From contig CAJQUW010011498.1 of the NCBI GenBank assembly GCA_907163375.1, positions 124,001 through 188,000 on the forward strand: DNA of 64,000 nucleotides, in the 5' to 3' direction. Numbering within the stretch: the stretch's first letter is position 1; each line of letters opens with the position of its first letter. This DNA is from Prostheceraeus crozeri. Taxonomy: Eukaryota; Platyhelminthes; Polycladida; Euryleptidae. The translations under genes were made by a program, and so were the position numbers. Below are positions 47,068-57,520 of this stretch, in pieces. The notes under the pieces are model-generated. The model was not told the DNA's origin. It searched no databases and saw only the letters and a list, made by a program, of their open reading frames with translations.

Positions 47068-47970
47068 GTGCTGCAAAATAGGGGCCATCATTCTTAATTG
47101 GTTTGTCGTGATGCGAGACCTGTTTGATATCCATGATTATTGCATCACGTAAATATCTTGCTCTAGCCTCTTTGATCTACATAGCTATTCGCATAACAGT
47201 TATATTCGTTCATGATTGATATCTATCTATCTATTGATGTCTATAACTTTTGTAATTTGAATGCCTTGTTCAAAGACAGGAATATTAGTTATTTACGCAA
47301 CTAGTGCAAAATATCCGTCTTTATTGCATCTTCGAGGTCAACATATCTATGCACGAGCCTGAAGGGCGATGTTGATCGAGGAGAAAGCAAAAGATGGATA
47401 TCTTTGCACGAGTTGTGTAGGTAATTTTATTTTTCACCGATATCATGACCATTATGACTGATCTACTTCTATGGTGTTTGATGAGTTAAATAATAAGCGG
47501 GTTCTATACAATTCAATCGCATACATCTATATAGAAATCTATAATTCAACCAGTGCAATAATGAAAATATTACTGCACGCCCGTGCTGTGCAGTTATCTG
47601 CTTTACAGGTGAAATAAAGTGACAGGATATTTACATGATACTCACGGTGAAAAATAGAATCACTTCTTCACTTAGCAATTACAAATCGGTGGTTTTGTTA
47701 TAATTAAAGTAGTTGAATACACTACGTGATTGGTGAGCCCGACGTGATGCAATAAAAACTTAATTAATTGAACTACACATGTACAAAATATGTGCATAGT
47801 TCCTACTCTGACTAATCACATATTTCATGTTTTTGATAAATATGATCCATTAGCATATTAACACATACCGAAATCATTAGTAAGGACTTTTGAAGTTTTC
47901 TTTTCTGAATTCAAGGAACTTAACTAAAATTGGAAAACTTCATAAGGTGATGCATCCGTTCTGTCCAATA
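47068..47970 (+). repeat. Dispersed repeat, copy B (interrupted)
   Basis: The opening motif (47,068-47,090) and the closing 64-bp block (47,907-47,970) match copy A at 6,472-6,719 in order and orientation. They are 0.8 kb apart here but only about 0.2 kb apart in copy A. The extra DNA includes the hairpin element at 47,286-47,425, so this copy appears to have been enlarged by later insertions. Confidence 0.6.
47286..47425 (+). mobile_element. MITE-like hairpin element, copy 1
   Basis: It opens AGTTATTTACGCAACTAGTG and closes with the imperfect complement GCACGAGTTGTGTAGGTAAT. The interior also pairs (TATCCGTCTTT with AAAGATGGATA; GGTCAACAT with ATGTTGATC) around a GAAGGGC loop. A relative lies inverted at 50,670-50,797, which supports mobility. 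Non-coding. Confidence 0.65.
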
Positions 47971-48765
47971 ATGTAGTTCTAAATTTCAGATGTAATGATT
48001 GTGCTTGTATTGATTAACAAAAGCTTAATAATTCAAAGTATTCAATGTTGGGCAAGAAATAGGTTCTTGGTTTTATAATTTCTCTTATAGTACATGCGAT
48101 TGTGCAATAAAAAATAGTTTGGGTGGTGTCAATAAGTCATTTCAATCGATTGCATCTGATGGCCACATGTTCTTGTCTACAATGCTATTTTGCAGTAGTG
48201 GCTCTTAAATCATCTATTAATCGCTGTAATTCGTTCAATTATTTGAAAGTGTTTCTAACAATCGTGGAATTGTGTTGTTCATTCGTCAAAATTAATAGAT
48301 GTACGAATGTATGTCTCGACAAGTTTTGTTTAATTCTGTTGTTAGGCTGTATGAGAAAAATACTGAATCTATGTACATAGAATAGTTAGACAGATCATGA
48401 GGTTGTAGCCGGGACGGTAGACCTAGTCAAGAACCATGGTTACACCTTCATGATCAGTCTTACGCTCACCAACTATCCTACGTACTACAGGATGCCGTTT
48501 AAAAGCCTGAAGCACTCCATAATTTAGCATATCGCATCGTGGATGGTAATGTGCCCTTACTAGACCGGTGCCCACTCGTCCTCTACCCGGTACCCTTTCA
48601 TGTGGCATCAGTGCGGACCCTCCGAGCATTTCATTTTCCTAACACTGATCCGGCATCAGGCGACAGACGTCGTTCAGGCGCCTAAACGTCACCATATTTC
48701 CATTAGGGATGTTGCTCTTAAGAAGTCTATGAATAATTCAATTATTGATTACTGTTACTAACAGA

Positions 48766-48940
48766 TTAGTAGTAGTTATACCATTGACAAATGTGGTATA
48801 TGGAGATTTATTTTCATAGTTTCAAAACATGAGGCATAGATTACGAGCTTTAGCGAGCGATCTATGCAGAATACGAGTGTTTTGAAACTATGAAAATCTC
48901 CATACATCACATTTATCTATGGTATAACCATAGTTATTAG
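48766..48940. mobile_element. MITE-like hairpin element, about 175 bp
   Basis: Arms reading GTTATACCATTGACAAATGT...TTTCATAGTTTCAAAAC and, inverted, GTTTTGAAACTATGAAAAT...ATGGTATAAC pair almost throughout. The centre is ATTACGAGCTTTAGCGAGCG. There is no ORF. Confidence 0.7.
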
Positions 48941-50669
48941 CACAAGACAATGATAAATCATAGCCTAGCTCTATGATTTTGACCTTCATATTCAAAAGTC
49001 AGTTACTTTCATAGTTTTTAATTTAACTATGGAAGCAGTTAGTTCAAGATGCAATTCTGCTGTGTTCAATTAAATAATTATGACATTGACGTGTGAATGA
49101 CAGAAATGAACAAAGCCAACGCACGATAAAACACTATGCCTAATTGAAGACTTAATCACACACCAAGGAGATTGTGAAAGAGATCGAGGAAAGTTGTTGG
49201 GTGATACGCCAGCACCATTTCAATTTTTGCATCTCAAAATGTGCGATGAATAACGAAGATTTAGAGCAGGAGAAATTTCAATGAAGAAGACAGTGCTAGA
49301 ATCGTTTTCGAATTTATAAGAAGCGGATGAAGCAATCACTGATCTGCAGATATAACTATGGTAAACTAATGGAGCCATATTGAGCAAGACAACTGCCACT
49401 AATTTGTTTAATTGTATTCTAAAATCGAATCTTGCAAAATTTGCCTTTGGAAGGCATCCTTTGTGGTTGATTTAATGGACTTTCCCAACAATTCAAAGAA
49501 ATGTAATATATTTCTCAAAACGAACAGTCATAAGTAATAAGCTATCTAAGATAACCAAAACAATAACACAAATAAGCAAGTTAAGTTGAATTAACTGGAC
49601 AATTTGATGTTCAGATCCGAAAAGCCTGATGCTGGTTTCTTCTAATGGCACACCGATGAAGAGTGAAAAAGAAGTGGTTGGTAAACAAATGAAAACCAAA
49701 TGGAGCAAGGAAATGCATTCTATCGCGATATCAACGCTACGTAGTAATGTATCATAATGGAAGTAACATTAACTGTTCTCGCATGGTATATATCACCTTT
49801 TTTCTAGTAAATGAATCGAATCAACAATGATATTGTTACAGAGGATGCTTTAGCATCAATTGTGAAAACAACTGAACTTTTCTTACACATGAGCATTTCA
49901 TTTATTTTCCCTGTTTTCAATTACTTTCATAGTAAAACTATGAAATTATAGAAATTTATTCTTTTATGTCCTACGAAAGAGTAACTCATAACTATGGTAC
50001 AATAAAGAGATGAGGAAATCTTTGATTGACTTTTATTGAATTCTATGAAGGCTTGCTGTCTCAATAGATGGTCATTCATGAAAAGCTTGAAAGTCTATTA
50101 ATTTTTGCTACATGGAGATCTCAAGAAATACCGTTGATAGTACAAACATTCGTCAAACATGACTTTTGACAGCTTACAGCTATTTAATTCTGATGGTCAT
50201 AGATCCTGACGATCCTATGAAATACCCTGTGAATTTTCACGAAGATTAAAAAGTCAATTAACTTTTCAGCACGAGGAGCGACCTCGTTGTCCATCTGGAA
50301 GATGCTAGACATCTTAGCGTCATATTTGTCGACCGCATTAAGAAGTCTATGGCCATTGGCCATACTTAGGAAAGCATAATATTTCTATCCATAGACTAGG
50401 AATAGATATAGGTTACTTAACATTGCAAAAGAAGACTTTTTGAATTTAAATTATGTCAGAATTATACCTTTGTGTCCAGTATTGGTTACATTCCATTGAT
50501 TAGCCAAATAGCGACTTAAAAATGAAAAGATCCATAGAAATGATAATAAAGAAAACAACAGTAGCGAAAGATACGAAGATCGATTGAGTCAATTTCATTA
50601 GATATTGTCAGCTATCTGTCAGAAAACCAAAATAATGTTGAAAGCTGTGTTAATAACAAGTCGTCTTAA

Positions 50670-50797
50670 AAAACAATCCATCTTTATTGCATTATTGTCG
50701 ATAAACGAACTATGCCTTTCCCTTCGGGCTTGTACATAGAATTGTTGATCTCGAAAAATGCAATAAAGATTTGCACTAGTTGCGTAAATAACTACCT
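50670..50797 (-). mobile_element. MITE-like hairpin element, copy 2
   Basis: The reverse complement opens GGTAGTTATTTACGCAACTA, then GTGCAAATCTTTATTGCAT, then a segment ending in the loop CCCGAAGGG, matching copy 1 at 47,286 in order. It is inverted relative to copy 1. Non-coding. Confidence 0.65.
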
Positions 50798-50936
50798 ATC
50801 ACATTCAAATCATGGCATTTTACTTCCACAGATTTAGAAGACAAGGAAATATCAACTTTTTAATAAAAGAAAATTGAGTTAATCTTTCGACGCACAGATA
50901 AAACTTTTCTTTTGCTTATCTAAAATGTATATAATA

Positions 50937-51028
50937 CCCTACTCAATCAGATTTTCAATTTGAAGACTGTAATTTGAAATGGAAAAATTTGACTGTAATT
51001 GTAAATTAGAAATCTGATTGAGAAGGGC
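50937..51028. repeat. Short inverted repeat, about 18-bp arms
   Basis: CCCTACTCAATCAGATTT and, inverted, AATCTGATTGAGAAGGGC flank about 55 bp of AT-rich DNA that itself partly pairs. It may be a small MITE. It lies 310 bp beyond the stop codon of the 484-aa ORF. Confidence 0.55.
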
Positions 51029-51338
51029 AGTTCGCCGAAATATATTTGCTTAAATCGCGTTTTTCTTCAACTTTGTTTCTGCAAATATTTTGGATTTTTC
51101 AATGAAAAATGTTCCTTGGCGATATCAATCAATTAAATGTCAAGAGAATACATACAAGTAGTTGCATACTATATGACCCGTATAGTTTCGTTAGTAGAAA
51201 GTTAATCCAAAATCCATCCTTCAGTGAGACAAAATGCAGCAAGTTGTGAAACTCTTATGATATTAACATTTGAATTAAAACATGTTAGCAATAAATTACT
51301 GTAAAACACATTAGGAGGAGGAAGAAGAACTACTGGAG

Positions 51339-52793
51339 TCAATGTTTACACCAACATTCCTGCAGAGTTCCATCACTGGAATCAGAATTGGTCGAATTCA
51401 TTTCATTTTCCAACTCCTTGACCGCATTTGACAGGTCACGATATCTTTTTGATTCCTCTTCCTTGGCTTTCGTCAAACGCTTTATTGTATCTTTCGCGAT
51501 GATTTTTATATTTTCGAGCTGCAGCCTCTGTTCCTTCTCAAAATCTTCAAGACGTTCTATCTTCTTCTGAGTGTCTTTTCTCTTTGCTGACTTTTCAGCG
51601 ATAATGTTTAGGATCATTTTCTTAGTGGAAGATATCAACCTCTCGATTTCTTCTTTAGAAGATGACAACTTCTCTCTATTTGAACGGACGCGCTGTCGGA
51701 ATTTCTCCGCTTCCTTCTCTCGTGCTGAAGAGTCCACATCAGCGAATTGGAGAATTCTACCCAAAACATTGAGACGGGCAGATATTTTCTCAGCAGCGAC
51801 ATTCGTCCCGTAGTGTTGAATTGATTTCTTGTCATTTTGAGTTGACTTCTCTTCGATGTTGTCCGACTTTCTTAGGGTCCACAATGGAGGAGAGAGAGCT
51901 GGTGGATTGGGATCAAAGCGATAATTTCTTTGACAGCGAATTTGACTCTCTTGACGGAGATTCTTCTCCCGATGACTCTGAGTCGGTAGATTAGATTGGC
52001 TGAGAACGCCAGCCTTTAACATGTAAGCCTCATTAATCGATTGAGATGAGTATGACCACTCACGGATCGGTTTTTCATGACGATTTTGCGTTTCATCAGC
52101 AATATTTCTTTTTGTATTTATGGTAGTGGATTGTGATCTCGTCGGATGCTTAGAAGATACGTCTTGGTAGGGATGGAACCGATAAGAAAGTCTCTTTGAA
52201 GAACGATTTGGATGATCATCTCCAAAGTTCGGCTGACTAGAGGAGAACTGTTGGCCAATTGTTGTTTGACTGTTAATGGGCTTCTCTTCATTTGGGCAAA
52301 CACACCTCCGCCTTCTGAAATCGCAGATGGGCTCTGCATCTCGGACTTTTGACTCTTGACGCGATTGGCTAGCTCCGGACATCCTCGTTTGACTGTTAAT
52401 GGGCTTCTCTTCATTCAGGTAAACGTACCTCCGCCTTCTGAAATCGTAGATGGGCTCTGCATCTCGGACTTTTGACTCTTGACGCGATTGACTCGCTCCG
52501 GACATCGTCGTTTGACTGTTAATGGGCTTCTCTTCATTCAAGTAAACGTACCTCCGCCTTCTGAAATCGTAGATGGGCTCTGCATCTCGGCCATTTGACT
52601 TTTGACGCGATTGACTCGCTCCGGACATTGTTGTTTGACTTAAACTGACTTGACTTTCTGCTTTTGACATTGGGAAACAATTCTCTTTCGTTTGCTGTTT
52701 CATATTGACGCCTCTACTCACATTAGGATCTGCATTTAATCGTCGGAATGTGTATTTGCTTTGAGGAACGGCGGTCTTTCGTGTGAGATTCAT
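51339..52793 (-). CDS. Unrecognised 484-aa protein, three 41-residue repeats and C-terminal coiled coil
   Basis: This is one open minus-strand frame of 484 codons, ATG at 52,793 and TGA at 51,339, far longer than chance frames nearby. Residues 53-93, 94-134 and 135-175 are three near-identical 41-aa repeats (QTTMSGASQSRQ, then DAEPIYDFRRRRYVYLNEEK, then PINS), with a fourth start at 176. Residues 176-355 are low-complexity, rich in Ser, Gln, Arg and Asn. Residues about 357-466 are highly charged with heptad-like spacing (EKFRQRVRSNREKL, then KKIERLEDFEKEQRLQLENI), predicting a long coiled coil. The tail QECWCKH is Cys-rich. There is no signal peptide or membrane span. The third repeat is the most diverged (YVY to CVC, IYD to ICD). 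It looks like a structural or scaffold protein or an orphan intronless gene; I assign no function. No minus-strand AATAAA is evident just downstream, and other exons cannot be excluded. Confidence 0.75.
   Translation of the reverse strand: MNLTRKTAVPQSKYTFRRLNADPNVSRGVNMKQQTKENCFPMSKAESQVSLSQTTMSGASQSRQKSNGRDAEPIYDFRRRRYVYLNEEKPINSQTTMSGASQSRQESKVRDAEPIYDFRRRRYVYLNEEKPINSQTRMSGASQSRQESKVRDAEPICDFRRRRCVCPNEEKPINSQTTIGQQFSSSQPNFGDDHPNRSSKRLSYRFHPYQDVSSKHPTRSQSTTINTKRNIADETQNRHEKPIREWSYSSQSINEAYMLKAGVLSQSNLPTQSHREKNLRQESQIRCQRNYRFDPNPPALSPPLWTLRKSDNIEEKSTQNDKKSIQHYGTNVAAEKISARLNVLGRILQFADVDSSAREKEAEKFRQRVRSNREKLSSSKEEIERLISSTKKMILNIIAEKSAKRKDTQKKIERLEDFEKEQRLQLENIKIIAKDTIKRLTKAKEEESKRYRDLSNAVKELENEMNSTNSDSSDGTLQECWCKH
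52261..52631 (-). repeat. 123-bp in-frame tandem repeat, three copies
   Basis: The landmark GTTTGACTGTTAATGGG occurs at 52,264 and 52,387, and its start again at 52,510, an exact 123-bp period. It encodes the 41-aa repeats of the 484-aa protein. Period divisible by three and high similarity suggest recent expansion within coding sequence. Confidence 0.9.
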
Positions 52794-55111
52794 GACTGAA
52801 TGTAAAATGCAGCGAGCTGACTGTCAATATGTATCAGGGGATTTTGAGAACAATGAGCGCTGTATGTTGAACAAAAGAGCGATGATTCAGCAGTTGTCTC
52901 CTATTGTCAAAAGAACAACAACTGCAACCGATCTGCAGTACGTTGACTTCACGTTTAACAAATTCTGTGATGATCGAATTTAGGTAATGCAAAGTGATTT
53001 TCGAATTGGCTTCTTTTGTTTCTGCGTGTTGCAGATAGCTGTATGAAATGTTTATGAAATGGGAATCTCTTTGAAGTTAGATTGCTATGATCAACTGTCA
53101 ACTATGGACATGTAGATATTTTTCTGTTCTGCTGCCTTCAATGGCATTTTATTCATAGTTGTTCTTCTTTCTACTGAGCACGGATATCTACGTGTTGAAG
53201 GTCAGATCATAGATTTCTGAAGTACATGGCACATCAACTGAAAGTTGACTTACGATGAGCACAAAGTGTGACGAAAATTCAAAATATGAAACATCCAACG
53301 AATCACAGTCCATCAAATATGTCACAGAAATTATATGAGAGAACCATGTGATTGACAGTGCTAATTCAGTTTTACTATTAAGACAGATATCTCCATTTTA
53401 TCATGAAAGCAGGATTATGGTACTCAGAGTTGGGATCGGTCGGCATTTGTTGATCCGGAACCAACCGGTGATATCAAATTTCTCGACAGCAAAACGAATT
53501 CAATAGTCTACATATGGTAAAATCGGATAATATCGACAGTTAAACCATCACTCCAAAATAATGTACAAGAACTTCAGGAACTTATCCATGCGTGCAGTAA
53601 ATTGCACCGATAAGTAGGAACAACTCTCAAAGGAACAACAGAAGCTGCGTGGAACACTTCTGATTGCCTCCTCATGAGAGATATCGAAGCGTGCACTGTG
53701 CATACATAAATGTCGGGTAAAATCGACACCACTGCCGATAGGAAACCAACAACGCTTTTTCCAACAAGAAACTGACGAAATACCCAATGTTTTATTATTT
53801 TTGTTTGCTGTCTCATAGAATATTGCCTTCACAAGATTTGAATGCATTTCTACAAGTCTGACTTAAATGCTTCAGTGTCAAGTAAAATCTGATGTTTTAT
53901 CCTGTCATGTTAGTTTAACCATATCATCCGTATTTGGGGAATGTAGCTGCCATAACACTGTTTTGGATTCTTGCAATGTTATATTTTGAATGACAGCCAT
54001 AATTCCCACCAGTTAATTGTTGGTGACATCAATGATTTGTGTATTCATATTGATGACTTTTTGAAGTTGAACAGTTCCGTAATATCTCGGCTCGGAGCCG
54101 TTCTCGGCTCCGTAATATGTTGGCCAAGTGTTAAGTGAAACTGATTCGACGTATCTCGAACAATTATGACAATCAAGCCAGCGCAGTTTGATTTTTTTTC
54201 TTCACCATTGTCGTACCGCTTTTGTATTGACCAAATATAGCGTTATTAATATTATTACAGTACATGAATCATTAGGTCTATTTAGAACATACGTGAAAAT
54301 GTCGGGTAATTTCGACCGTTAAAAACAGTAGCGCACTCTTACTGTTGTGTTTCTTGGCTTCAACATGGTCATGAACTACATGTACGATATCCAAATGATC
54401 TGGTGCTACTCGAGTGTATTAATCCATCGAATGTGAAAAGTGAGGTGTGTAGCCTACAATGATGCAAGTATAATATCGACACATTGCAGAACATTATCGA
54501 CATTTCCGCAATGAATTGCTATAAAATGCCAAGCATAATAAATCAGTGACTATTTAAAACGACATTTTACATGTCTGCTGTCTCTTCGATTGTCAAAAAA
54601 TACGAAACTCTATCACTTTCAATTGTGGTACATGCATAAAAAAAGTACGGAGTTCTTCTTTGTCCATGATATCTTGATTGATTGGTCTATCTCATAGAGA
54701 TCAGATATCTATGCCATTGTCCTCTCTTGTCTAGAAATGAAAATAGATGACAAGGTAGGATGGCACCAGTCTGGACTCCGACATCGGGTTTGATTCAGGA
54801 CTTCACTGTCTTTAATTTGAGATAAGTTCTGATGTTAGTGCCATACAACCTACATTTTCCACGCAGAATATTATCCAAGTGAGATCTGTCACCTGTTTGA
54901 ATATGAATGAGATTGGAGCGTTAACAAAGCCAGTGGACGACATGAAAGAATATTATAAAAATAACAGTATTGTTAATTAGTATAAACACTAAGTGACACA
55001 TTTACAAATGACTCTACTCTAAATTCATTGTGTCTCCGTTAAGAATACATGTTGGAGATATTTCATGTCCGCTCCAGATAACAAAGATATCTAACAATCC
55101 TCCTCTATCTA
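52794..55111. other. Intergenic, 2.3 kb, no gene seen
   Basis: AT-rich sequence. A small perfect hairpin lies near 54,093-54,112 (CGGAGCCG, TTCT loop, CGGCTCCG), flanked by repeated CCGTAATAT words. ORFs at 53,548-53,847 (minus) have no recognisable features. Confidence 0.45.
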
Positions 55112-55437
55112 CAGGTTTTCCCAGTCGAAAATATCCATTTCTCAAATGAAAATGACCATTTCTCAAATGAAAATGTCTATTTCTCAAATGAAAATGACCT
55201 TTTCTCAATTGAAAATGACCTTTTCTCAATTGGAAATGACCACTTCTCAATTGGAAATATCTATTTCTCAATTGAAAATGTCCATTTCTCAATTGGAAAT
55301 GACCAATTTTTTTTCATTTTTTCTTTAGCCTTAACAAGTTTTTTCTCTTTGCATTAGGTGATACGCGTTAAATTTATCGTTTATCTGCAATGTCTGCTAT
55401 TCATTGTGGGTATCTATGACCGAAAATAAACCACATT
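55112..55437 (+). repeat. Left terminal inverted repeat with eight 21-bp units
   Basis: It opens CAGGTTTTCCCAGTCGAAAA. Positions 55,135-55,302 hold eight exact-length 21-bp units built on CCATTTCTCAAATG or TTCTCAATTG plus GAAAATGA. A T-rich stretch follows, then unique sequence ending ACCGAAAATAAACCACATT. The identity to the right TIR stops at 55,437. Confidence 0.92.
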
Positions 55438-55618
55438 GTTGGCAATGGCAACCTCTCGTAGTTTTTAGTAACCTCATCGATCTAATTCGTTTGCTCGAAC
55501 ACAACACTAATAGCAACACAAAGAAAGTCAATTGCACGCGTCCCTCGTTTCGCATTGGATAAGGTCACGTGAGATCTGTGCAAGTGAAGCATCATTTCAT
55601 CGACGAATTCGTCTTACA

Positions 55619-56642
55619 ATGGCTGAACAACGACGCGAATACAAGAAAGTTTCACGTCAAGACAAAGATCGTATCTTAACGGCTTCGAGATCAGGCGAAA
55701 ATATTTTTGCCCTGTCGAGAAGCTTAGGAATCAAATATAGTACGGCGAAACGTATTGCACGAGAGGATTATTCTCCAGAACGCGAACGTGGTCATCGTGA
55801 AAAGAAGCTTACTGATCTTCATACAGCTTTTTTTAAGAGACAAACTTGACGCCGATCCAACACTGACGTTAAAAAAATTACAAGATAAGCTGTTCGAGGA
55901 ATTTCATCTGAGAGTTAGTACATCCACTGTTGATCGTCATCTTGATGGCATGCAATACAGTTTGAAGAAGCTTGTCGTCCAGCCTCAGGAAAGAAATAAT
56001 CAACGCACCAAACATCTCCGCCACGACTTCGCTATCTGGTTGCGGGACAACGCCATGCATACGCAAAGAATATATATCGATGAAACTAACTATAATATAT
56101 GGGTTTCTCGATCATTTGGCCGCTCCCAGCGAGGTGTACCAGCATCGATGAGTCGACCATCAACAAGAGGTGCGAATTTGAATATCATTGCAGCTATTGA
56201 TATTTCTGGGCTCATCCACTTTGAGACTCATACGAAAGTTTCTCATGTAACTTTCAATGAATTTCTAAGTGTTTGCTCTCAAAAACTATTAGACAGAGAT
56301 GTTGTTTTCATCATGGACAACGCTCCTGCCCATAAACGGACAAGTGAAGTCAACCTGCCTTCTAATCATTCAGTGAAGTATTTGCCCCCATATTCCCCAA
56401 TGTTCAACCCAATTGAAGAATATTTTTCATCGTTCAAAGCTGTTGTGAAACGTCATCTACAAGATCGCAGATCAGATTTGTACGAGCGACCCGCCGATTC
56501 TTCACTTACAATGCACCGATTCAATATGCTTAAAACAGCGGCGGAGGTGGCTAAGAACTCGATGCCATCGTATGACTGTGCAAATTATGATCGACATCAA
56601 ATGTCCTTCATTCCTAAAGCGATTGACATGGAGGACTTGTAG
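55619..56642 (+). pseudogene. DDE transposase (DD32E spacing), interrupted by a one-base shift in a T7 run
   Basis: The ATG at 55,619 starts MAEQRREYKKVSRQDKDRIL, followed by an N-terminal helix-turn-helix (ALSRSLGIKYSTAKRIA). The frame stops at 55,849, but the +1 frame carries the rest of the protein to TAG at 56,642. The switch point is the seven-T run 55,829-55,835: with one T fewer the gene would be continuous, about 340 aa, the normal length. Catalytic residues by eye: D in YIDETNY (56,079), D in FIMDNAPAH (56,316), E in MFNPIEEYF (56,415). There are 32 residues between the second D and E, against 34 in classic Tc1. The PPYSPMFNPIE motif is typical of the superfamily. The shift may be a real mutation, a base-calling error in a homopolymer, or, less likely, recoding. 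Confidence 0.9.
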
Positions 56643-56836
56643 CCTGTTGAGGCCATGATGCCTGTTTTTTAACTGATTGTGGAGTTAAATCATAACGTTC
56701 TGTAATTTTTCTTGTTTTGCAATCAAATTATGACCCTCACATATTAGCAAAATGGTTCGTTTTTCTTTCATCATTGACTGGAAAAATAAATTACATTAAT
56801 CATTAAACCAAAGCTGTTACAGTTAGCTATGTAACT

Positions 56837-57162
56837 AATGTGGTTTATTTTCGGTCATAGATACCCACAATGAATAGCAGACATTGCAGATAAACGATAA
56901 ATTTAACGCGTATCACCTAATGCAAAGAGAAAAAACTTGTTAAGGCTAAAGAAAAAATGAAAAAAAATTGGTCATTTCCAATTGAGAAATGGACATTTTC
57001 AATTGAGAAATAGATATTTCCAATTGAGAAGTGGTCATTTCCAATTGAGAAAAGGTCATTTTCAATTGAGAAAAGGTCATTTTCATTTGAGAAATAGACA
57101 TTTTCATTTGAGAAATGGTCATTTTCATTTGAGAAATGGATATTTTCGACTGGGAAAACCTG
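56837..57162 (-). repeat. Right terminal inverted repeat with eight 21-bp units
   Basis: Reverse complement of the left TIR with no difference that I could find, including the eight 21-bp units (56,972-57,139 on the plus strand). It ends GGGAAAACCTG before the flanking TA. Confidence 0.92.
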
Positions 57163-57520
57163 TAGACTGCTTTCAGTTAATGAAATTTCACATTTACGAC
57201 AATCAAAGAGGCAACAAACATGCAAAATTTCGCTTCATACAATACAAAATATCTCTAGTTCATTTTACTTGGCACACTTTGAGGATTCTTTTTGGGACTT
57301 TCGCGATAACCCGACGAATTGTCGACAGTATCCGAAAATAACATAATAGTTTATCCGCCTAGCTTTTCGCATAGAATCATAAATTAAATCGATAGACTAA
57401 TGGCATCGAGCAAGAAGAGATTACTTGGATATCATAGTCAAAACAAAGAGATGCAACCGTGAGAGCCCAAAAACTATTTTACTGTCGATGATGGCGATTT
57501 TACCCTACGTTTTCAGAGTA
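57163..57520. other. Spacer between transposon and 33-bp array
   Basis: AT-rich, 358 bp, with no gene or repeat recognised. Confidence 0.5.

Larger units (their letters stand above)
46084..51338. other. AT-rich intergenic region, 5.3 kb, with small repeats only
   Basis: Apart from the repeats listed separately I see no gene here. The frames at 46,218-46,590 (minus), 48,123-48,380 (plus), 48,423-48,629 (minus) and 49,493-49,708 (minus) lack recognisable domains, polyA context or convincing splice borders. A cluster of partly palindromic CATAGTTTTAACTATG-like words at 48.8-50.0 kb suggests decayed fold-back DNA. Confidence 0.5.
55112..57162 (+). mobile_element. Tc1/mariner (IS630-Tc1-mariner) family DNA transposon, 2,051 bp
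   Basis: This is a complete element: TA dinucleotides flank both ends (55,110-55,111 and 57,163-57,164), termini start CAGGTTTTCCCAGTCG, terminal inverted repeats of 326 bp are present, and one DDE transposase lies between them. The two TIRs appear identical over their whole length, so the insertion is recent. TIRs this long and filled with 21-bp tandem units are unusual for the superfamily, where short simple TIRs are common. It lies 359 bp before the 33-bp array. Confidence 0.93.

Noticed and set aside
55014-55328. ORFs of 60-92 codons made of HFQLRN or MKMTISQ repeats
   Set aside because: They are translations of the 21-bp units in the transposon TIR and occur identically in the other TIR.
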